NCBI GenBank assembly: GCA_963799425.1
Contig: CAWCXA010000012.1
Coordinates: 248,001 to 312,000 of the forward strand
Direction of reading: 5' to 3'
From: CAVWSM01 sp963799425
GTDB lineage: Bacteria > Actinomycetota > Actinomycetes > Jiangellales > Jiangellaceae
Length of the DNA stretch: 64,000 nt
Position 1 is the stretch's first letter, and every line of letters starts with the position of its first letter. A program made the position numbers and the translations under genes. Positions 50,624-59,605 of the stretch are shown in pieces. Below the pieces are notes generated by a model, which was not told where the DNA came from, searched no databases, and saw only the letters and a program-made list of their open reading frames with translations.

Positions 50624-53362
50624 ATGGTCGTTAGTGCATACCCGGGAGGGTTGCTCGGCAGGCAACGCGAGCGCGCGGTCCTCGAGCGGCTGTTAGACAC
50701 CGCGCGCGACGGCCACGGCGCCGTCCTCGTCGTGCACGGAGACCCCGGCGTCGGCAAGACCGCGCTGCTCGAGTACGCCGTCGAGGCCGGCCAGGACTTT
50801 CGCGTCGTTCGGACCGCGGGCGTCGAAGGTGAGATGGAGCTCGACTACGCGGCCCTGCAACAACTCTGCTCGCCAATCATGCGATTCGCCGAGCGCCTGC
50901 CCGATCCTCAGCGTGACGCACTCGACGTTGCCTTCGGGCTCAGCGCCGGGCAGGCGCCGAGTCCGTTCCTAGTCGGGCTCGCGGCTCTCGGGCTCCTCTC
51001 CGAAGCGGCCGAGCAGCAGCCGGTCCTGTGTCTGGTCGACGACGCGCAATGGCTCGACGACGCATCGGCCCGAGCGCTCGCGTTCGTGGCTCGCCGCCTG
51101 CTTGCAGAGCGGATCGCGCTCGCGTTCGGGGCGCGTGACCTGGGCAGCGGACTGGCCGGGTTCCCACAGCTCCGCGTCGATCCGTTGGGCCGCCGGGACG
51201 CCCGGGCGCTGTTGGAGTCCGTCCTCGCCGCGCGGCTCGACGAGTCCGTACTTGAGCAGATCATCGCCGAGACCGGCGGGAATCCACTCGCTCTGATCGA
51301 GCTCCCTCGCGGGCTTTCGCCAGCCCAGCTGGCGGGTGGGTTCGGCCTGCCCGCGGCGCTGCCGCTGTCCAGTGGGATCGAGCAGAGCTACACGCGGCGG
51401 CTGGCGCGGCTTCCGCGCGACGCGCGGCGATTGCTGCTGTTGGCTGCCGCAGAGCCGGTCGGCGACCCCGCGCTTCTATGGCGTGCGGCGCAGCAGCTTG
51501 GGCTCCCAGACACGGCTGCGGTCGCCCTCGAGTCGGAAGGCTTGCTCAAGCTCGACGGCGCAGTGGCGTTCCGCCATCCCCTCGTGCGCTCGGCGGTCTA
51601 CGGCGCTGCCGAACCGAACGAGCGCCGCGAGGTCCACCGCGCGCTGGCGGACGCGACCGATCCGCAGCTCGACCCGGATCGACGCGCCTGGCACCGTGCA
51701 CAGGCGGCGTCCGTGCCCGACGAAGAGGTGGCCGGCGAGCTCGAGCGCTCCGCGGGGCGGGCGCAGGCGCGGGGCGGGCTCGCCGCAGCCGCGGCTTTCC
51801 TTGAGGGCGCCGTGACGCTGACCCGCGAACCGTCGCGACGCGCGCGACGCGCCCTCGCGGCAGCGCAGACGAAATTCCAAGCGGGTGCGCTCGATGACGC
51901 GCTCAGCCTTCTCGCCATGGCAGAGACAGGGCCGCTCACTGACCTTGAGCGTGCACGTGTCGAGTTGCTGCGCGCGCAAACAGCCTTCGTCACCACGCGC
52001 GGAAGCAATGCGCCACCCCTGCTGCTCGAGGCGGCTCGACGGCTGGCGACGCTCGATCCGACACTTGCCCGCGAGACCTATCTGGACGCACTGTCTGCGG
52101 CGATGTTCGCGGGGCGATTCACTGGACCAGGCGGAAGCGCGCTGGAGGTAGCCAAAGCCGCGCGCGCGGCGCCACCGCCGTACGCGCCGCGCGGGTCCGA
52201 CCTGCTGCTCGACGCTCTGGTCACGTTGTTCAGCGACACCTACGAGTCTGCTGTGCCGATCCTGCGTCGAGCGCAGGCCGCATTCAGCGCCGACGAGTCC
52301 GCGATCGAACAACTGCGTTGGCTATGGCTGGCGACCATCGCGTCAGTCCAGCTGTGGGACGACACTGGATGGGAGACGCTGTCGGAACGGCACGTTCGAC
52401 TCGCCCGTCGGACAGGAGCACTGAGCGACCTCCCGCTTGCCCTCACCCAGCGGGTGTACATGCATCTCCTTGCTGGCGAACTGACGGCAGCGGCGTCGCT
52501 CGTCGACGAGATCGAAGCGGCAACCGACGCAATCGGTGGCACCCTGGCCCCCTACGGCAAGGTGGGACTCGTCGCGCTACGCGGCCGCGAGGCCGAGGCC
52601 GTCGACCTCATCGGCCGCACTCGTACCGAGGTAACGCGGCGCGGCGAAGGAATCGGAGCCTCTGTTGTCGATTGGGCCGAGGCGGTGTTGTACAACGGCC
52701 TCGCCCGCTACGAGGACGCCCTCTCCGCGGCGCTGCGGGTCGTCGACCGCCCGGACCTCAACCCATCGACATGGGTGATGCCGGAGGTGATCGAGGCCGC
52801 CGTCCGTGCTGGAACACCCGAGCTGGCGGCGCATACGCATCAACGACTTGTGGACATGACCAGGGTGAGTGGGACGGACTGGGCCCTCGGCCTCGCGGCG
52901 CGATCGGAGGCGCTCTTGGTGGAGGATCAGCGGGCCGAAGAGCTCTATCTCGAGGCGGTCGACCGACTCGGTCGATCTCGCATTGCCGTCGATCTCGCTC
53001 GCGCTCACCTCCTCTACGGCGAGTGGCTGAGACGGCAACGCCGACGCCTTGATGCACGCGATCAATTGCGGACGGCGCATGACCTCTTCTCCGACTTCGG
53101 CATGGAGGCGTTCGGCGAGCGCGCACGCGTCGAGTTGGAAGCGACCGGCGAGCATGCTCGCAGACGCAGCGTCGATAGCCTCGGTCAACTGACGCCGCAG
53201 GAGGCACAGATCTCGCGCCTTGTGGTGCAGGGAAACACCAACCGAGAGATCGCCGCTCAGCTGTTCATCAGTCCGAGCACGGTCGAGTACCACCTGCGCA
53301 AGGTGTTCCACAAGCTCGACGTCAAGTCGCGTACGCAGCTCGCGAACCGCTTGCGGGACTAG
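50624..53362 (+). CDS. LuxR-family large ATP-binding (LAL) regulator, intact
   Basis: A 912-residue regulator. The N-terminal NTPase has Walker A GDPGVGKTALLEYAV (about residue 45) and Walker B CLVDDAQWLDD (about 136). A long helical repeat region from about 360 to 830 is TPR-like. The C-terminal LuxR HTH reads LTPQEAQISRLVVQGNTNREIAAQLFISPSTVEYHLRKVF. It is paralogous end to end with the frameshifted gene at 12.75 kb. LAL regulators of the MalT type are activated by an inducer and ATP. Divergent from the MBL gene; likely autoregulated. ATG 50624. Confidence 0.9.
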   Translation: MVVSAYPGGLLGRQRERAVLERLLDTARDGHGAVLVVHGDPGVGKTALLEYAVEAGQDFRVVRTAGVEGEMELDYAALQQLCSPIMRFAERLPDPQRDALDVAFGLSAGQAPSPFLVGLAALGLLSEAAEQQPVLCLVDDAQWLDDASARALAFVARRLLAERIALAFGARDLGSGLAGFPQLRVDPLGRRDARALLESVLAARLDESVLEQIIAETGGNPLALIELPRGLSPAQLAGGFGLPAALPLSSGIEQSYTRRLARLPRDARRLLLLAAAEPVGDPALLWRAAQQLGLPDTAAVALESEGLLKLDGAVAFRHPLVRSAVYGAAEPNERREVHRALADATDPQLDPDRRAWHRAQAASVPDEEVAGELERSAGRAQARGGLAAAAAFLEGAVTLTREPSRRARRALAAAQTKFQAGALDDALSLLAMAETGPLTDLERARVELLRAQTAFVTTRGSNAPPLLLEAARRLATLDPTLARETYLDALSAAMFAGRFTGPGGSALEVAKAARAAPPPYAPRGSDLLLDALVTLFSDTYESAVPILRRAQAAFSADESAIEQLRWLWLATIASVQLWDDTGWETLSERHVRLARRTGALSDLPLALTQRVYMHLLAGELTAAASLVDEIEAATDAIGGTLAPYGKVGLVALRGREAEAVDLIGRTRTEVTRRGEGIGASVVDWAEAVLYNGLARYEDALSAALRVVDRPDLNPSTWVMPEVIEAAVRAGTPELAAHTHQRLVDMTRVSGTDWALGLAARSEALLVEDQRAEELYLEAVDRLGRSRIAVDLARAHLLYGEWLRRQRRRLDARDQLRTAHDLFSDFGMEAFGERARVELEATGEHARRRSVDSLGQLTPQEAQISRLVVQGNTNREIAAQLFISPSTVEYHLRKVFHKLDVKSRTQLANRLRD

Positions 53363-53412
53363 GAATCAGCATCAGAAGGAAGGCGCGCAGCATCCACAGC
53401 TGCTCCTCCAGC

Positions 53413-53964
53413 TCAGACGACCTTTGCGACCTTGTCCCCCGGACGGACCACGCCGGGTGTGACCACGCGGGCATTCAGACCACGCAGCCGCAGCTCCCGA
53501 CCAAGTCGGCCGTTGACGAAGCGCATCGCCGGCTCACCAAACCGCGCCATGAACTTGTCGCAGCCGAGGTGCGGGTGGTCTGTCACCTCGATCACGGTTT
53601 CGCCGATCGACAGCCAAGTGCCAGCCGGCAGATTCGCCACGGAGAGGTCCAGGTCCAGGTAGAGCTGATCCCCGGCGAGGCTCCGGCGGGCCGGGTCGAT
53701 GGCGAGGAACTCGACCATCCGGTGGCCCATCACGGTGAGCTGCATGTCTGGATCGGCCGAGCGATCGGCCGTGCGGCTGCTGCCGCGAAGCCGCCAAGTG
53801 TCGCCCACCAGTCCGTGCTCCGGGTCGAGGAGGCCCTCGGCCAGCACCTCACGCTCGTCCTCCGCCGGCCGGCTCACCACAAGTTCGAGGGTGCCGAAAT
53901 CCTTCGGCGCAAGGCGCAGATGGTCGACATGGGCCGCGAGTTCCTCAGCTGTCCGATGACGCAT
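53413..53964 (-). CDS. MOSC domain protein
   Basis: A 183-residue MOSC-type protein. The key segments are VLAEGLLDPEHGLVGDTWRLRG near residue 40, DLDLSVANLPAGTWLSIGETVIEVTD, and the cysteine-bearing HPHLGCDKFMARFG (Cys about 138) that is the conserved MOSC cysteine. MOSC domains are thought to handle sulfur or molybdenum cofactor ligands, and related enzymes detoxify N-hydroxylated bases. Ends VVRPGDKVAKVV as usual. Convergent with the LAL gene. A stand-alone form. Confidence 0.8.
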   Translation of the reverse strand: MRHRTAEELAAHVDHLRLAPKDFGTLELVVSRPAEDEREVLAEGLLDPEHGLVGDTWRLRGSSRTADRSADPDMQLTVMGHRMVEFLAIDPARRSLAGDQLYLDLDLSVANLPAGTWLSIGETVIEVTDHPHLGCDKFMARFGEPAMRFVNGRLGRELRLRGLNARVVTPGVVRPGDKVAKVV

Positions 53965-54053
53965 GCGCCGAGTCTCCCAAACGACCGCGCGAACCGTACA
54001 ACGACTTTCGCCCGTACGCCGCGAGCGGCGACTCCCCCAGCGGGTGAGCGCCG

Positions 54054-54086
54054 ACCTACGGTGGCGTAACCTACGATTGCGTAGGT
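54054..54086 (+). promoter_or_regulatory. Tandem palindromes upstream of the acyl-ACP desaturase
   Basis: Perfect palindrome ACCTACG-ATTG-CGTAGGT at 54069-54086, and next to it, in a 15-base register, an imperfect copy ACCTACG-GTGG-CGTA (54054-54068). They lie 33 bases before the desaturase ATG and overlap the region where the promoter should be. The form recalls operators of acyl-CoA-sensing repressors of mycobacterial desaturases (MadR type), though I cannot compare motifs here. Confidence 0.55.
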
Positions 54087-54118
54087 AGACCGGCCAGGTG
54101 GAGCGAGGGGCAGCATCG

Positions 54119-55054
54119 ATGTCGAGCCTTAGCCAGACGCAGCTGCTAGTCGAGCTGGAGCCGATCGTCGAGCGCGAGCTGAATCGGCACCTTACTCAGG
54201 CACGGGAGTGGTTTCCCCACGAGTACGTCCCGTGGGGTGAGGGCAGCGACTATGACGGCTTGCTGGGCGGTCAGGCGTGGTCGCCAGACCAGTCAAAGCT
54301 GCCCGACGTTGCCCGTACGGCGCTGATCGTCAATCTCCTCACCGAGGACAACCTGCCGAGCTATCACCACGAGATCGCAACCACGTTCGGGCGCGATGGT
54401 GCCTGGGGGACCTGGGTGCACCGCTGGACTGCTGAGGAAGGCCGGCACGCGATAGCGATCCGCGACTACCTGACAGTCACGCGAGCCGTCGATCCGGTGG
54501 CATTGGAGCGCGCACGCATGGCGCACATGTCCGAGGGCTATACCGCCATGGACGACAGTCTGCTCGGCGCCGTGGCGTACGTCTCCTTCCAGGAGCTCGC
54601 GACGCGCGTCTCGCACCGCAACACCGGACGCGCCACCGGTGACAAGGTTGCCGATCAGCTGCTCGCTCGTGTCGCGCTCGACGAAAACCTGCACATGCTC
54701 TTCTACCGCAACGTGTTGACGGCGGCGCTAGAGCTGGCCCCGGACCAGACCATGCAGTCCATCACCTCGATCGTGAAGAACTTTGAGATGCCGGGCGCCG
54801 GCATCGCCGGCTTCAAGCGCAAGGCTGTCGAGATCGCGGTCGAAGGCATCTACGACCTACGTCAACACCGGGACGACGTGCTGATGCCGGTCCTGCGCAC
54901 CATGAACGTGTTTGAGTTCAAGGGACTAGGCCCGGAGGGCGAGGCGGCTCGCCAAGAGCTGGGCGAGTTCCTCGACGACCTAGACCGCAATGCCAGCAAG
55001 TTTGAGGAGCGGCGCGACGCCCTGAAGGCTCGCCGCGCCGCTCGCAACGGATAA
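54119..55054 (+). CDS. Acyl-ACP desaturase (ferritin-like di-iron)
   Basis: A 311-residue soluble desaturase of the DesA1/DesA2 (plant stearoyl-ACP) class. Di-iron ligands: Glu in NLLTEDNLPSYH (about residue 76), Glu-Glu-x-x-His in TAEEGRHAIAI (about 105), Glu in SFQELATRVSH, and Asp-Glu-Asn-Leu-His in VALDENLHMLF (about 193). It introduces a double bond into an acyl-ACP chain using O2 and reduced ferredoxin. ATG 54119 has GAGCGAGGGG upstream. Controlled probably by the tandem palindromes just upstream. Some actinomycetes use such enzymes in mycolate or membrane lipid synthesis. Confidence 0.9.
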   Translation: MSSLSQTQLLVELEPIVERELNRHLTQAREWFPHEYVPWGEGSDYDGLLGGQAWSPDQSKLPDVARTALIVNLLTEDNLPSYHHEIATTFGRDGAWGTWVHRWTAEEGRHAIAIRDYLTVTRAVDPVALERARMAHMSEGYTAMDDSLLGAVAYVSFQELATRVSHRNTGRATGDKVADQLLARVALDENLHMLFYRNVLTAALELAPDQTMQSITSIVKNFEMPGAGIAGFKRKAVEIAVEGIYDLRQHRDDVLMPVLRTMNVFEFKGLGPEGEAARQELGEFLDDLDRNASKFEERRDALKARRAARNG

Positions 55055-55087
55055 CACTCACGACACCCCGTCGACCGACCGGACCCC

Positions 55088-55321
55088 TTAGTAGGTCGAG
55101 TCCGGGCGACGCGGGTGATCCTCGACAATGTGCTCCTCGTGGCGGTGCGAGGTGTTCGCCCGCTGCCCGTTCATGACGAGCGCGAGCACCACCCCCAACA
55201 CACCCACGCCGGCGAGGATCCACCCGACCAGAACGAGATCGACGTTCTCGATCCGATCCGCCACGCCGAGCGCCAGGATCAGGCCGGTGGCGATCAAGAA
55301 AATGCCAACACCAACACCCAT
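55088..55321 (-). CDS. DUF6458-type small membrane protein
   Basis: A 77-residue protein with two membrane helices: MGVGVGIFLIATGLILAL, and VDLVLVGWILAGVGVLGVVLAL after a short IENVDL turn. The cytosolic tail is charged and histidine-rich (SHRHEEHIVEDHPRRP). The family is widespread in actinomycetes, of unknown function. It is 27 bases after the coiled-coil protein gene and likely shares its stress-type promoter. Confidence 0.78.
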   Translation of the reverse strand: MGVGVGIFLIATGLILALGVADRIENVDLVLVGWILAGVGVLGVVLALVMNGQRANTSHRHEEHIVEDHPRRPDSTY

Positions 55322-55348
55322 GGGATGTATGCCTCCGTTCGAGTCGGG

Positions 55349-55666
55349 TCAGGTTCCGTCGTCCGGGTCGAGGCGACCGGCCCGACGCTGCTGGCGTACG
55401 GCTGATTCCCGTGCCTCGTCGGACTGCTCGCGCAAGCGCATGGCCGCCTCTTCCTGCTCCTCAATGCCAAGGCGTTCACGCCTCGCTCGGGCCGCCAACT
55501 CGTCCGCACGTGCCTCGCGCAGCTCCGCCTCGCGGGTCATGCGTGCCGCCTTGTCCCGCGCCCGCGACGCGCGGCGCGTACGACTGGAGACCCACATCAG
55601 TGCCGCGACGGCGAACACCACCACGATCGCAATCAAGAGCACCAACGCGCCATCCACGCTGTCCAC
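55349..55666 (-). CDS. Single-pass membrane protein with coiled coil
   Basis: A 105-residue protein. One N-terminal membrane helix (ALVLLIAIVVVFAVAALMWV, residues 7-26) is followed by a highly charged heptad-like helix (about 30-90) rich in Arg, Ala and Glu, probably a coiled coil in the cytosol. No family recognised with confidence; short anchors of this kind are common near stress genes. It sits behind a sigma-F/B-like promoter (55711-55736, minus) and next to the DUF6458 gene. Confidence 0.6.
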   Translation of the reverse strand: MDSVDGALVLLIAIVVVFAVAALMWVSSRTRRASRARDKAARMTREAELREARADELAARARRERLGIEEQEEAAMRLREQSDEARESAVRQQRRAGRLDPDDGT

Positions 55667-55710
55667 CTCCTGGCTGGTGCCCGGGCCTCCCGGGCACTCG
55701 TATCGAATGC

Positions 55711-55736
55711 GTACCCCGTTTTCACGGCACTAACCG
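55711..55736 (-). promoter_or_regulatory. Sigma-F/B-like promoter for the coiled-coil/DUF6458 genes
   Basis: On the minus strand GTTA is followed after 14 bases by GGGTAC (55711-55716 on the plus strand), matching the GTTT-N14..16-GGGTA pattern of alternative sigma factors of the SigF/SigB group. It faces the gene at 55349-55666, whose start is about 45 bases away. Confidence 0.4.
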
Positions 55737-55757
55737 GACTAACGCGACGTCGGATGC

Positions 55758-55782
55758 GTTTGTCTCGCGGAGCCGCGGGTAC
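55758..55782 (+). promoter_or_regulatory. Sigma-F/B-like promoter for the CBS gene
   Basis: GTTT (55758-55761), 15 bases, then GGGTAC (55777-55782), a near-ideal SigF/SigB-type promoter. The CBS start codon is 33 bases downstream. It is back to back with the similar promoter at 55711-55736. Confidence 0.55.
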
Positions 55783-55814
55783 TCGGCAGGGAGTGGACGA
55801 AGGAGCGTGTCGTC

Positions 55815-56240
55815 ATGACAAGCAACACAGTGAGATCGGTAATGTCGCACCTGCCGATCACCGTCCCGCCCACCGCGTCGATTCTCGAGGCAGCCAGCGT
55901 GATGCGGGAGAGCCACATCGGCGACGTTCTCGTCATGCAGGACGGCAAGCTTGCCGGCCTCGTCACCGACCGTGACATCGTCGTGCGCGTCGTTGCCAGG
56001 GCCAGAGATCCCAAGACGACGCTCGTCGGCGAAGTCTGCACCGAGCCCCTGGTGACCACCCACCCGGACACGCGCCTGGAAGAGGTCGAGAGCGCGATGC
56101 GAGAGCGGGCGATCAGGCGGATGCCGGTGGTCAACGACTTGGGAGAGCCAGTCGGCATGGTGTCGCTCGGCGACCTGGCGGTGACTCAGGACGCGGAATC
56201 GGCCCTTGCGGACATCAGCCAGGCGCCCCCAAACAGCTGA
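55815..56240 (+). CDS. CBS-domain pair protein
   Basis: A 141-residue stand-alone Bateman module. CBS1: VRSVMSHLPITVPPTASILEAASVMRESHIGDVLVMQDGKLAGLVTDRDIVVR (positions 7-59). CBS2: VGEVCTEPLVTTHPDTRLEEVESAMRERAIRRMPVVNDLGEPVGMVSLGDLAV (positions 72-124). Each ends with the nucleotide-contact Thr/Ser-x-x-Asp. Such proteins bind adenosine nucleotides and are often induced by hypoxia or stress in actinomycetes. The SigF/B-like promoter just upstream suits that. Confidence 0.88.
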   Translation: MTSNTVRSVMSHLPITVPPTASILEAASVMRESHIGDVLVMQDGKLAGLVTDRDIVVRVVARARDPKTTLVGEVCTEPLVTTHPDTRLEEVESAMRERAIRRMPVVNDLGEPVGMVSLGDLAVTQDAESALADISQAPPNS

Positions 56241-56241
56241 T

Positions 56242-56267
56242 GTTTGCTCTCAGATGATGTCGGGTAG
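56242..56267 (+). promoter_or_regulatory. Sigma-F/B-like promoter upstream of the sigma factor gene
   Basis: GTTT (56242-56245), 16 bases, then GGGTAG (56262-56267). It lies 82 bases upstream of the sigma factor start at 56349. This fits autoregulation by a SigF-family sigma factor. Confidence 0.5.
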
Positions 56268-56348
56268 GACGGAGCCAGACCTGGCGTAGCCGCGCAGGTC
56301 AGTGGTCCAAAAAAGGCGCCACGTCACGAACTCGGCTGAGGGATTGAC

Positions 56349-57146
56349 ATGTCGCCGACCACTGGAACTATGTTCGAAACACGCCCAAACGACGGCACCT
56401 GCAACGAGTCTCTGTTCCGGGAGCTGGAAGGCGTCCCCGACGAGACACAACGTGACCAGATACGTGGGGAGATCTTCGTCCGCAATCAGGGGCTTGCCCT
56501 GTCTGTGGCAATCCGATATCGACGCCGCGGCGCCGAATTCGACGACCTGTCGCAGGTTGCCTGCCTCGGGCTGGTCAAGGCCATCAACGGCTACCGGGTC
56601 GATCGCGGCACGCCCTTCCATGCGTACGCCGTGCCAACCATCGCCGGCGAGGTGAAGCGGTACTTCCGCGACCGCCTGTGGGCCATCCGACCGCCGCGCC
56701 ATCTGCAGGAGGTCCGCCGCGCAGCCCTGCAGGCCGAGCAGACTCTCGTACGCGAGAACGGGCGCACGCCCGAGCGAGACGAGGTCGCACTCGCGCTGGG
56801 GATCAGCAGGCGGGAGCTCGACGAGGCGGCCCTGGCCGGCAACGGCTTCGCTGCCCTGTCGCTCGACGCGCCTGCGTGGTCGGACACCGAGGCGACTCTT
56901 GGTGACCAACTAGCGACTGGCGTTGACGCGTTCGAGCGGGTCGATGTGCTCGAGAGCATCCGGCTGGCCGTCCGCGCCCTCAGCGAGCGCGACCGACGCA
57001 TCGTCTCGTTGCGGTTTGCCCACGGCTACAGCCAAGCAGAGATCGGCCAGGAGCTCGGTGTGAGCCAGATGCAGGTCTCGCGGCTGCTGGCTCGCATCAT
57101 CCGAAGCATCCGGGCCGCTCTCGAGCTGGAGGACGCGGCCGCCTAG
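56349..57146 (+). CDS. SigF/SigB-family RNA polymerase sigma factor
   Basis: A 265-residue sigma-70 group 3 factor. Region 2: AEFDDLSQVACLGLVKAINGYRVDRGTPFHAYAVPTIAGEVKRYFRD (about residues 58-104), the SigF type. Region 3: ENGRTPERDEVALALGISRRELDEA. Region 4: LSERDRRIVSLRFAHGYSQAEIGQELGVSQMQVSRLLARI. No RsbW-type anti-sigma or anti-anti-sigma gene is adjacent, unusual for this class; the hybrid kinase convergent with it might act upstream instead. Three promoters in this neighbourhood match the expected recognition sequence, including its own. Confidence 0.88.
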   Translation: MSPTTGTMFETRPNDGTCNESLFRELEGVPDETQRDQIRGEIFVRNQGLALSVAIRYRRRGAEFDDLSQVACLGLVKAINGYRVDRGTPFHAYAVPTIAGEVKRYFRDRLWAIRPPRHLQEVRRAALQAEQTLVRENGRTPERDEVALALGISRRELDEAALAGNGFAALSLDAPAWSDTEATLGDQLATGVDAFERVDVLESIRLAVRALSERDRRIVSLRFAHGYSQAEIGQELGVSQMQVSRLLARIIRSIRAALELEDAAA

Positions 57147-57159
57147 CGACTGCGAGCTG

Positions 57160-59605
57160 CTAGGCCTCGTCGAGCGTGCCCGTGCGTACCACTTCGTCGG
57201 CGAGGTCACGCAGCTTGCGGTTGGTCCGGTTGCTGGTTGTCCGCAACAGGTCGAAGGCCTGCTCAGCGGTCAGGCCGCGGAGCGCCATCAGCACACCTAT
57301 CGCGGCGCCGATCTGCCGGTTGCTCGCGAGTGCCGCGCGAAGATTGGCAGCGGTGTTCTCCGCCTGGCTGATGGCGTACTCCCGCAGCTGCGAGAGCTCG
57401 TGGTGCACGCGCACCCGCGCGATCAGCTCGCGTGGGTCGAACGGCTTGACGATGTAGTCATCCGCGCCTGCGGCGAGGCCCTCGCTTGCTGCGTCGGGCC
57501 CGGCTTTCGCCGTCAGGAGCAGGACAGGAATGCGTGCCAGCTCCGCGTTGCACCGCACCTGCTGGACAAGCTCGACGCCGTCCATGCCGGGAAGCATCAC
57601 GTCGCTCAGAATCATGTCAGGTCGATCCGCCAAGGCTCGCAGCGCCGATTCCGCGTCGGAGACCGTGCGCACTTTCCAGCCGTCGTCCTCGAGCAGTCGG
57701 GCGACGTAGGCACGCAGGTCGTCGTGGTCCTCCACGAGCAGGAGAGTGCCGATCTGCGCCGCGGGGGGCTCGGGGGCTTCGGACGACTGGCGGTCCGACG
57801 TGACGGCGGTGCTGAACTGGGACCGCACCCACTCAGAAGCACGTGCCAGCAGCTCGCCATCGGTGTCGTGCCGCTCGTGATCGTCTGCGCGTACGAAGGG
57901 CATCCGCACAGTGAAGGAGCTGCCCTGTCCGAGCACACTCTGGGCGGATACGTCGCCGCCGTGCGCGGCCGCGAGCTCGGCCACGACAGACAGGCCAATG
58001 CCGGTGCCACGTCCGGCGCGCGCCGATTTCGTCTCCCCCTGGTAGAGGCGGTCGAAGACGTGCGGCAGGTCGTCGGGCGAGATCCCCACGCCGGTGTCGG
58101 TCACGTTGAGCTCGATCTGGTCATCGACCGCGGCGAGGCGCAACTGCACAGACCCGTGGCTGGTGAACTTGAACGCGTTGGACAGCAGGTTGATGACGAT
58201 CGTCGTCCACACATCGGGGTCGATGACAACCAATGTGTCGAGCTCCTTGACGTCGAGCAGGAGCGACACCCCGGCCTGTTCCAGCGTGGAGCGGAACATG
58301 TCGGCTAGCTGACGTGTCAGCTGTGACAGATCTGTCGGCTGGGGATTGGGACGCACCGTCTGGGTGTCAGCCCGAGCAAGCTCCAGCAGCCCGTCGACCA
58401 TCTTGGCGAGCCCGATCGCCGCCCGGCGAGCGGACTCGAGGTCGGCACGCCGGCGGGTGTCAAGCTGCAGCGACTTGTCATCCAACACGTCGTGCAAGTG
58501 CGCTTCGATCAAAGTCAGCGGTGTGCGGAACTCGTGGCTGACGTTCTGGAAGAAGCGTGTCTTTGCCTCGTTGAGGTCGATCAGCGCCCGACTGCGCTGC
58601 GCGCTCCTCCTGGTGCGCGAACGCGTCCGACACCAGCATCGAAACCTGCTGTGCGATGACGTCGACGAATGTGCGATAGACCTCGTCGAGCTCGCGGTAC
58701 GGGTTGACGCCGAGCACGAACACGCCGACCGGCCAGGAGTCAGGGGCTGTGACCACCGGCAGGAGCATCGCCGCGTCTGGCGGGAGCGGGCCGAGTGGGC
58801 TCTGGTCGATCCCGCCAGCCGCGCGCAGGCCGGTAAGCAGCTCCTCGCTGCCGGTCTTGGCGACCCGCCCAATGGCGCTGGTCTCGTCAATGAGCACCGC
58901 GTCGGGGAGCACCGCGTCGGGCAAGACGTCGGAGATGGGAGTGACGCCGTACGACGCGACAAGCTCGACGGTCTCCCCGGTCTCAGTAGGCAAGTAGAGA
59001 CCTGCAAACGGAACGGCCGCACGGTTGCGGCGGATCACCTCCATAGCCGCGCGACATACGCCAACAGCGTCAGGTGAGTCGGTGACCGACACGAGCCGGA
59101 GCTCGTGCACCGTACGGAACCGGCGCAGTTGCACGACACGCGAGGTGTCATCGGTCGCGGCGACGAACACGCCGCGTGTCTGGCCGGTCTCGTCGTGGAG
59201 CGGGCTGAAGGAGAAACTCCAGTAGGTCTCCTCGAGGTAGCCGTGCCGGTCGATGAGCAGCAGCTGGTTCTCGCGGAGCGCGGGACGGCCGCGGGCGAGC
59301 ACGTCGGCGGCAAGCGGGCCGAGCTCACTCCAAACTTCGGCCCACGCCTCCGCTGCTGGCCGTCCCATGGCGCCGGGATGCTTGCCGCCGACCAGCTCGG
59401 CCATCACGTCGTTGTAGATCTGAACGAAGTCCGGCCCCCACCAGATGACCATGGGGACCCGCGCCGGAAGCACCGCGTTGGCGGCCGACACCAGCGCAGG
59501 CGGCCAGACTTCGACTGGGCCAAGCGTGGTGTTGGCCCAGTCGAAGTCGGCAAGGAAATCAGTTGTGTCGGTAGCCGATCCCCTGTCGGCAACCGCGTCC
59601 GTCAC
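57160..59605 (-). pseudogene. Hybrid PAS-GAF histidine kinase/receiver with C-terminal ANTAR, frameshifted
   Basis: About 814 residues after repair. Order: PAS (residues 20-155, PMVIWWGPDFVQIYNDVM), GAF (about 165-330), HisKA with phospho-His in FFQNVSHEFRTPLTL, HATPase (NLLSNAFKFT, DTGVGIS, GTGIGLSVV), receiver (phospho-Asp in MILSDVMLPGMDG, Lys in YIVKPF), then an ANTAR RNA-binding domain at the end (RQIGAAIGVLMALRGLTAEQAFDLL). One extra base near 58585-58600, between GAF and HisKA, breaks the frame. Start GTG 59605 overlaps the stop of the small membrane protein gene as GTGA. Confidence 0.85.

Noticed and set aside
55088..55736. Plus-strand frames opposite the two small membrane protein genes
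   Set aside because: The minus-strand frames show clear membrane helices, family similarity and a promoter; the plus-strand frames do not.
58878..58925. Short tandem DNA repeat in the kinase gene (DAVLPDAVL in the protein)
   Set aside because: Only about two units of roughly 15 bases within the GAF region; in frame and probably a harmless slippage duplication.
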